From CAYJHC01 sp964369465 (GTDB lineage: Bacteria > Bacillota > Clostridia > Peptostreptococcales > Anaerovoracaceae), in contig CAYJEX010000017.1 in the NCBI GenBank assembly GCA_964369465.1, forward strand, positions 1 to 30,563: a stretch of DNA of 30,563 nt. The letters run 5' to 3'. The stretch's first letter is position 1; every line of letters begins with the position of its first letter. This document shows positions 28,701 to 30,563 of the stretch, piece by piece. Position numbers and translations under genes: made by a program. The notes beneath the pieces were generated by a model, which saw only the letters and a list, made by a program, of their open reading frames with translations, was not told where the DNA came from and did no database searches.

Positions 28701-30563
28701 AACAGGCGAACTTGAAGTTAATGAATATGGTTTGTATAACTATACGCTTTTAGGCCCTGTAAGTACTGTAACTAAACTAGATGCATATGGAAATGAAGGA
28801 TACTTCATAATTTCCAACTTGAACGAAGGAGATTACAAATTAAGATACAGTTTCCCTAATGGTGATTACAATATACATGCATTGACTACTAAAGAGATAG
28901 GTCACCAGGAAGTGCCAATGGATATATATAGAGATGGTGATACCCTGCCTGGATTAGGAAACCCAGGAACTGGTGCTGCACCATCTGATGAAATGGTAGT
29001 AAACAATCAACTAATTGTACAAACAAGTGATGCGATTAGAATTGATGCAATTGGAGATAATCCATCGACTTACGCAGAGTATGATGAAGAAATGACATCA
29101 TATAATGTAGGAGTGTCTAGAGATTATGTATTCTCCGGAATTGCATGGAATGACCAAGTAATTAATGGAATAAGGGCGGCAGGAGAAGAGTTGCTTGAAA
29201 ATGTAAATGTCAAATTCTATGAAATAAATATAGCAGATGGAACTCTTACTGAAGCACTAACTACAGAATGGGAAGTAGCAGAAACTGTAACAGATGAGAA
29301 TGGATATTTCGAAATCTCATTAATACCAGGCAAACATTACGTTGCTTTTGCAGACACAAAGGGAATAGGAGGAGAGTGGTTGCCAACACCATTTATGCCG
29401 AATTCACTTGCAATAACTTCGACAACGGACAATGATTTGTATGAAAATGAAGATGAACTATATGAAACAACAAGCTTCAATGCAAGAATTCCTACAAATC
29501 TTACAGGAATGTATGACTTGATAGATGGCAAATATGAAAGTGAAACATTTATAGGGCTTGGCTTTATACAAAAAGGTGCAGGATTTATTGGAGGAAATGT
29601 TTGGAACGACCTGAATTACGATGGAATTAGAGGACAATACTATGATGATAGTGGCAACTATGTATTTGAAAATGGATATCAAAATGCATCATTAACACTA
29701 GAACAGTATTACTATGACACAACTTCAGGCGAGTGGGTATTGTCAAATGACAATTTTGCTACTACTACGACTAACGAAAATGGAACATATATTTTCCAAG
29801 AGTTACCTAGTGAGCATGTAGATGGAGAAAGGTATTTGGCAGGATATAAAGTAAAACTTGATTTAGATACTGTTCCAGAGGATGTAGCAATTACTAAGTT
29901 CCAAACTAACAAAGGTAAATTCGATAGCGATTTGCCTAGAGAATCAACAGACGGATATTTGACAGAATACGGTAAAGAACTTATTACAATTGCTGATGTT
30001 ACGAATACAGACACAATGGAATATGATCCACTTACAGTTAACTTGTATTCTGGTGTCGATGCAGGATTTAAAGAATTTGAACCGGGATCTATTGAAGGAG
30101 TTTTATTCTTTGATAAAAATGGAAATGGATACATAGACAAAGATGAAACTTTTGAAAACTTTATGAATGAAGTGGGTGAAGAAGATCTTGACTTTACAGT
30201 AACCCTAGGAAGTTACTATTTGGATGAAGAGGGAATGTGGCACAAACAATTGGATGATACAGGTGTTCATATAACTAGAACAACTACTGTTGATAAGACT
30301 ACTGAAGGAGAGTATGAATTTACAGATCTACCAGTAATTACTACTATGGATAAAGTCATCACAGATGATACAGGTACAGAAGTAACTATTGAAGTCGTTA
30401 GACTGTTAGGGTATAAGATTTTGGTAGATGACAATGATAGTATTACTGCTTCGGGAGATGTTTACCCAACATTCTACATGACAAATAAAGGCGAGAATGA
30501 TAGTTCTATATTTGAATATGTAAACGAGGAAGAAGAAGTTGTTGATCCAGATTCAGGAACAAC
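13726..30563 (+). CDS. Giant secreted multidomain surface protein, SdrD-B-containing (3' end outside window)
   Basis: A single frame runs without a stop to the window end: at least 5,612 residues. Residues 1-32 form a signal peptide (Lys/Arg start, hydrophobic core, VFA before Asn33). The body is beta-rich, with recurring strands of the form Y-x-hydrophobic-x-hydrophobic-x-N followed later by an LP-type turn, as in DUF11/Ig-like stalk domains. Examples start at residues 251, 678, 880, 1090, 2732, 3555, 3868 and 4654. Four SdrD-B-like modules follow from about residues 4905, 5133, 5285 and 5454, with sequences such as GNVWNDLNYDGIRG and DKNGNGYIDKDE. Aspartate-rich calcium-type loops recur throughout. 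I found only one cysteine, at residue 3308. It probably acts as an extended adhesin or surface stalk; whether it is sortase-anchored depends on the unseen C-terminus. It is transcribed from its own promoter. Confidence 0.9.
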   Translation, partial: MNVKFRKVVSTLLIGIMVFTTIGSLGGTEVFANESVRKIISANDRIGISPAVTTSLAKVGNVGVDIGVNTTLLSKSERVTIRSTINPGYDNGRAEDLSMTFELPYFYYDSSNKLQMTTNLSEIPEDQRANLMGVEAEIINAGDFTTVDGETQNLRGEVTITNPIGVLYASGATSVELAVSFYGDVPENAQVQIEAGSGYKKYIDDKNVENLAGYEEVPGDAPFSSYTLINTNLIWNVDIEQLSSPVLWDRYNYIGYKVKISNDSTDEAAVINNASIAVNPENFGSNPNGIFDSDLLVWTKNEAGEIIEYDYEANLITEQDFIGKPQEGGALVWETTNVDTTDWDFIYYNNDVNSLLTYYYTANKDTTVNISGDPIRKGESKEFYIAIPAQTNIANNLINVDIIPSVIYENGVTWSKPYNRNFRFSELAPDFLQDTYLRNEHLEKVDSMSFDDDTITSIYLDNFTNKTNTPVFNAYALNTLPRDFDLENIIIKMEKPTPGDADVPLNEWFTDDGTEVVMGVFEKNGIESFLPLGTFTETNTTAQENTFWQLDPKTEIQNYIDKGYTFSNKLVFNFKKRIETDEGFKGEIELQGYPSIGFPSQNDVVTHYETWTYSPQSEDPVSDDDFVATDQVTEIETVKLELVPGVPAIKVESYEFKNGVYEYGESTKVSLEKGDVGFRYQLGNSGNLPMPSATFTSGNFIGSGFQFDASEVIISKGLLENNEIENIVFQGADKDDKFTLSKSLIDSVVNGIYTYPHIYLDAEDNLVIRSDTWYGVGALYNFTVNFTNMDDVPLSENNYIKVDGRSRKLGDVKPTGTLKSNYEDPSYNITRTDDALLDTNDINIVMAGQSRDEALLSNKNTTSSIQYELTVPNQDTDTGYRFEIKNDSDADAGVSDLSFDLLSVGVKNNAGPTDPQIIKGFKAENIVISSNHAQVGEIREIEFYDWDQDMENDAPALVLSAAELGITAGTQVSIDKADWAVEIEYLKGFNVVMENISGNEVVADRQTLTVDINGTTDWYDDLDATMTFTPEAAALSSKIATVGARLHITRPYLEVQTNIEYEPISEIDLPKTGNIDGGQTTLGIPYDRDFKYRVNVRNRNVSMLDDIDLIVVPPISAEDGTYTGYHATKLLVSEAIISDITEKDSISITLYDVKDMSGEGVKLDYDEATNTFKNDTVTIALVTDPDDASKRSYEITAENLETLGIDELGKLILTGKEADYRNADPDEFYIDFYGYLDSYFGTSNIINAEGNNYLEGIREERYRLVTRDSSNSVVSKMYFDTVLTAGYQDEPDVAGTDARFDKETTAAEQVRIYYRFSGNPAIPFYDNSELETGYKSIGSFTLDFRQYLHVRKPGTGGSYPKDPQGYTFAPNEDRNENIQEHEEMTWIYTESMNTALNVESTLDLPEDIFDAYYLKIDPRAIDYIKTITVIHADGTEIVIDEADISASKANGVEIYNEGQADEEAFFRVNLLNTSDSEILKELIGTNYDNFYEETDSKYQDHATHSKIDKIIFNLDINEDQQNASGVNQDPDYSTWYEADDPETKYMFEVTGRYYDVGEGTATATTQLVAGGDRVYDEDGMADGEGRSLERSVSGEDLGYNRTDWSWVNYYRYANYSSSWYSALALYDSSHLKSRTNIIVKDDGTGTTIGANDNLAIKKFEQAFIGDRYVFPISVYRTTPEQATYEVESNGTWRYQDANDWAGRISYTDYNTLTATLPKIRQDGTDSHYGFLTKDLEINAEILEHTDEIIIYQRRVEDNAGANNPTPTDGMVGFTENVMGDPILTITKAEWESGTYTLDATGGLRLDFKYEELGDVENTANKNEIYFEETTWGGYYPDRFVIEMSDLDGQGDYAREYMDKTDLDELDYLGTPTETDIRIGGEVYSTKEINPVSEATTNIRQVITYDDGGTGKIVTDAASMQGFRLPFQGGYSITPMDTGVQYDYQPNNLDPTVTAYELNAWNRPDGATPETQSAAIDEVVIRNIFSGGSTYTNSEYNIKKLFIPEEFISGTWYGIDEITFNYQGQAIKLTKDGTDGLLLSDYLVVDGDYRYVDIDEVIKTETLSTFKPNNTTETYVNEHISEFTIKASAVSPGSDSTTLLDGGQYLTSDKTIDGNSIYYEGVWVNRSEDDFESDTYDYTSRPTFDMYPNVYGPQSETTNIIGSFSAFSPNADDYAGNLSNTDPSETYQIQNLVGVMVVDLDRGTDLDGNGTIDTFAYDKEILSDGTEKINKIQNGDIMPYDYLDYTLKLGTTATSSLPLQQSTMEFDVPAGMRIVGWEIKSNNTGISSNNIKAYATDGGGGSATELVKDTTYFYGTDNATLTEYDSLRVVIGDEDSQIPVGTEVEIIVHTQITEGALAEEGDTLEGHQFNASYSVSAQNRHTYGQYKITTDGGTISVAENDLGAFAYKEAGIEGVQHHDTYYYRELTNIDATNTRYEARITSRTSIAYEDELMMEYVFDDLTAQYDNQATTIFVTGKDVHTGAEMNVVNDSDHNLSEYAVSISFLQELGGTVYQDFTMQQKLKTTVDPTGGYIVQNPANIGHSIPPTIEYEFTNPDGTTSWIDQADVKDMPAIGEERVDTDNYVDEAVGVRIIWHEIPAKAADGSDIVLVSTADPIELKGIGRYHRTTPTGQQSIANDTYNMHITAKTDYIHDHAEKTENIDGSVGTDFGVKEVTYKGEGEVVTLIRRERPVLTLQTQIFETEAEAAIKYEPANNLADEQPQKIGYRPDDGLWYKFYVENYKVTTPTNTEPQGVLLDPVFYDKIPVYVDLVDLDGNETDTIDASDFVIRWYDEDGNLKPSAEVPDLTVTKRAETVEAKDFGGDTIVTQNDLSSINTDVSGKLYADWRMDTGVVNSNVETNEIEYSIYEFTFPDGTRLEVGEAIEIYYRGKINPDTAEGLPLAYTDDDGKIYPEYYPKVGEYRQNAPNGTNNWAYPLYDDSGTINNAFTMMDMNYLYHDVGVSGSLNPNVDRWEYLDGSTAYVPGSERESITSSSPSTTDDVHGDTGILVDYDMYPNYFSQKTIYDPNITFTTGVTTDDLPTSTSYMGDGKNRDIYNLLLRHRYADNDSQNWDGQSTSTQNPVLWASSRLHLQTAWIATSSEIIPDANGETGVEYTDNASKYLGNSRYPTPGNPSYPNTNATSGTSIHKRTYGDDSITTLEYKEEYTARLGTYNYGDWGVDGVEITYILPVGMEPDLDDTGNLQVIGRTLTGGSTNSSPTYSVVDASNINATIIQSPDNDQGYRAPQVMKDPLLSMSHLNTTGDSYVGKDEYYGDETIPYVVKITINEPLKKWFNRGDEEGYVMYADLKCKVESYTETGYWYDQVIAKPLETASGNHEYSQIFDMSVYQGDTTEDMMDWNYSSQKGGMDGWTRMYGGTNPHGFTVNENNLSGAPNMPYIDGFNIQNEEVLIDTELNGSVTNISDVNQYRQDLVDSSASTGTRAMIRKPLVRVWNTLGEANAAGNYGTNLYDYYLTAEINKQILNIHLENNYYWNDQSLNGSGYAYHRHLHNYSTDGGNEGTLYYPVVQNILPKNFIPVAEDGTWFTTDNAVNETMTLRYDIKNLSDNSDMNHEKELYNTEVEYIEILNDEGEIEGRYQINIYPKSTEDAKAKLDSGEGRTFNINFVTTEGPDATDKDGNNIPDLEFINQSNITLVSSQLDNYKFLIDDDISGNPFKVGDPWLGYQYAYNAYHYLGDTRKDSVVNKIGSYSAQGYLPKDLRNLLGKNFPVNNAIEVDGVTRIYEGSEIEVETFVDQNRASALLKNTDYNMDGAVDNTEEVIMTGVKPFVTLPYLYVETYMSTTDKFTGSRYVNETTSAEVSAREGSLATPPPSTYIYDFKSSIQHLINPTKFDTAGYEPVASDHLQYGDLLWYTTKVVNQDPLSRERYDGDVNHAKMIVSIHLPAAARYQDDFEMHFANGTENYVLTKEELESGEVSQNKGWDVNLIEQQIDPDTKNEILVFEILSPGSIDESLPQEEQYLEYLDGGTFSGHFEDGSQLSIKVKAKVNPDAPLEGEDKDYWDNNYNAQSYVTFKDTDGSYLGVDKLNPQTVLGEIKVRQVTEDDKDLDLDGNIDGDVFISDKTARISIIKASATARTDTGIKRHLLSLEGATSQITLDTSIKSGGEGMIMYLDEFENLTSPVSEFIVDFDIAYKAGLSDRDEPVTSDRYEAFNIVNSIRTGVWEIPADYSGHVSKATLEKNLRVHVYVRVVDDPVSTEYEDADVPMDSEWKLLGKYPISQNATIDASNSDLELYEDNILQVRYVVKSDVDPIAELVPEGFRLSIDANGTGASVLDMDDIDPTRVNINSLPLDVINNAAFVHLNTVNPQLTAKIHVNHYVDTWGAYGDGVVGKLSDTAHAGYFVDAEAPSMAADINMEYLLYSGGKYAWDDKELLVKDSSSVVRYRAYGTTLTTEEIRIYEELEGLTSNREQDILSNPQIVLALPKVEGMDRKTYEDKYVDAYSSAYETSPINDSFETNSRLYEDDMQWTWYVIDREGNKIENHNIRDFEVTVYQDWIAFSDVDPGAYRTLLNVDFTGFLNPGQSIVVDTMVWLNPETFGSVSTDSLITTAYLYKEGSFNPVLNDGSTNGRTYGYRPDQLDINHNGVANAETHLTASLPATTFDAKADITRNKYSYSEYNQEGLKDTRPSIVPEGTVYRFKSTISVRSSQPSLYEKTMIYDVLPHVGDRSIINAESGSLEDPDAVGRPRNSTWSGWVIPETIKVTKREVNKETEIIDGINAEIWVGPYSNSGSTIIPEGLDTLPAYSDTKTSEFYEGMYGNTDGYSKDDYFIRLSSLLALKATDREKYEELSKNMMAIWVQLNEGGITDFYGNTAFELDYSLEAPLNIPHYQGDITRTDTDEDVIAKTVDYQGWNTYSVHSSYTEGGGVNYFEAPRAGVVPAKPSDKGYIGSYVWYDADFDATIDEGDYTRREDGRLIFDEKTQDLDFDGTLDDPGINGVVVELLTESGYPSNKEGRAVAEIVEEGVTKYAYIDEETGELEVNEYGLYNYTLLGPVSTVTKLDAYGNEGYFIISNLNEGDYKLRYSFPNGDYNIHALTTKEIGHQEVPMDIYRDGDTLPGLGNPGTGAAPSDEMVVNNQLIVQTSDAIRIDAIGDNPSTYAEYDEEMTSYNVGVSRDYVFSGIAWNDQVINGIRAAGEELLENVNVKFYEINIADGTLTEALTTEWEVAETVTDENGYFEISLIPGKHYVAFADTKGIGGEWLPTPFMPNSLAITSTTDNDLYENEDELYETTSFNARIPTNLTGMYDLIDGKYESETFIGLGFIQKGAGFIGGNVWNDLNYDGIRGQYYDDSGNYVFENGYQNASLTLEQYYYDTTSGEWVLSNDNFATTTTNENGTYIFQELPSEHVDGERYLAGYKVKLDLDTVPEDVAITKFQTNKGKFDSDLPRESTDGYLTEYGKELITIADVTNTDTMEYDPLTVNLYSGVDAGFKEFEPGSIEGVLFFDKNGNGYIDKDETFENFMNEVGEEDLDFTVTLGSYYLDEEGMWHKQLDDTGVHITRTTTVDKTTEGEYEFTDLPVITTMDKVITDDTGTEVTIEVVRLLGYKILVDDNDSITASGDVYPTFYMTNKGENDSSIFEYVNEEEEVVDPDSGT
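28438..30563 (+). repeat. Array of SdrD-B-like modules at the visible end of the giant protein
   Basis: Module starts are near nt 28438 (YIGSYVWYDADFD), 29122 (DYVFSGIAWNDQ), 29578 (GAGFIGGNVWNDLNYDG) and 30085 (GSIEGVLFFDKNGNG). Each opens with a G.V/AW.D or FFD strand and, where complete, contains T.ENG.Y.F..L/I.PG/EG-type sequence, the usual end of SdrD B / Cna-B-related folds. Established members bind calcium and act as rigid stalk units in Gram-positive adhesins. The last module continues beyond the window or ends near a PDSGT linker. Confidence 0.8.

Noticed and set aside
13608..30140. Many minus-strand frames of 60-142 codons opposite the giant gene
   Set aside because: They are shadows of the biased codon use of the long plus-strand frame. 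None has a promoter, ribosome site or family motif.
1..30563. CRISPR array, insertion sequence, prophage or defence system
   Set aside because: No regularly spaced direct repeats, transposase or integrase motifs, or restriction, nuclease or toxin families were seen on either strand.

Overview
The window is AT-rich DNA from a low-GC Gram-positive bacterium (Bacillota, most likely an anaerobic member of the Clostridia). Supporting signs are consensus TTGACA/TATAAT promoters with 17-18 bp spacers, strong AGGAGG-like ribosome binding sites, U-tailed terminators, standard genetic code use (TGA is a stop), and secreted proteins with PxTG-type C-terminal sorting signals. The genus cannot be fixed from the sequence alone. 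Two runs of exactly 100 N (7619-7718 and 11567-11666) are scaffold gaps of unknown true length.

Layout, left to right. (1) The 3' end of a repeat-containing, cell-wall-anchored protein (1-855), followed by a terminator. (2) A co-directional block with its own promoter: a TetR-type regulator, an atypical short-chain dehydrogenase/NAD(P)-binding protein, an ABC ATPase and a 916-residue FtsX/MacB-type permease with a long extracellular coiled coil (1033-5757). (3) An OmpR-type response regulator with no histidine kinase beside it (5940-6608). (4) A second wall-anchored protein, broken by an assembly gap, whose C-terminal cassette is a paralogue of the one at the window start (6792-8265). (5) A membrane sensor with two periplasmic-type solute-binding domains, a degenerate GGDEF and an intact EAL domain, predicted to degrade cyclic di-GMP (8516-11461). 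(6) On the minus strand, guanine deaminase (11681-12949), with a short orphan reading frame overlapping its start, and tRNA-Arg(CCU) further upstream (13284-13359). (7) A giant secreted protein starting at 13726 and still open at the window end, with at least 5,612 codons and no stop.

The window reads as a surface-and-signalling region: three exported, repeat-rich surface proteins, a ligand-sensing c-di-GMP phosphodiesterase, an orphan response regulator and a regulated MacB-like exporter. The link between c-di-GMP and adhesin production is an inference from neighbourhood and from what is known in Clostridioides difficile; no riboswitch was recognised here. The giant protein is the most unusual element. 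It is a serial array of Ig-like/DUF11-like beta domains followed by SdrD-B-like modules with Asp/Asn-rich calcium-type loops, and only one cysteine was found in its visible part.
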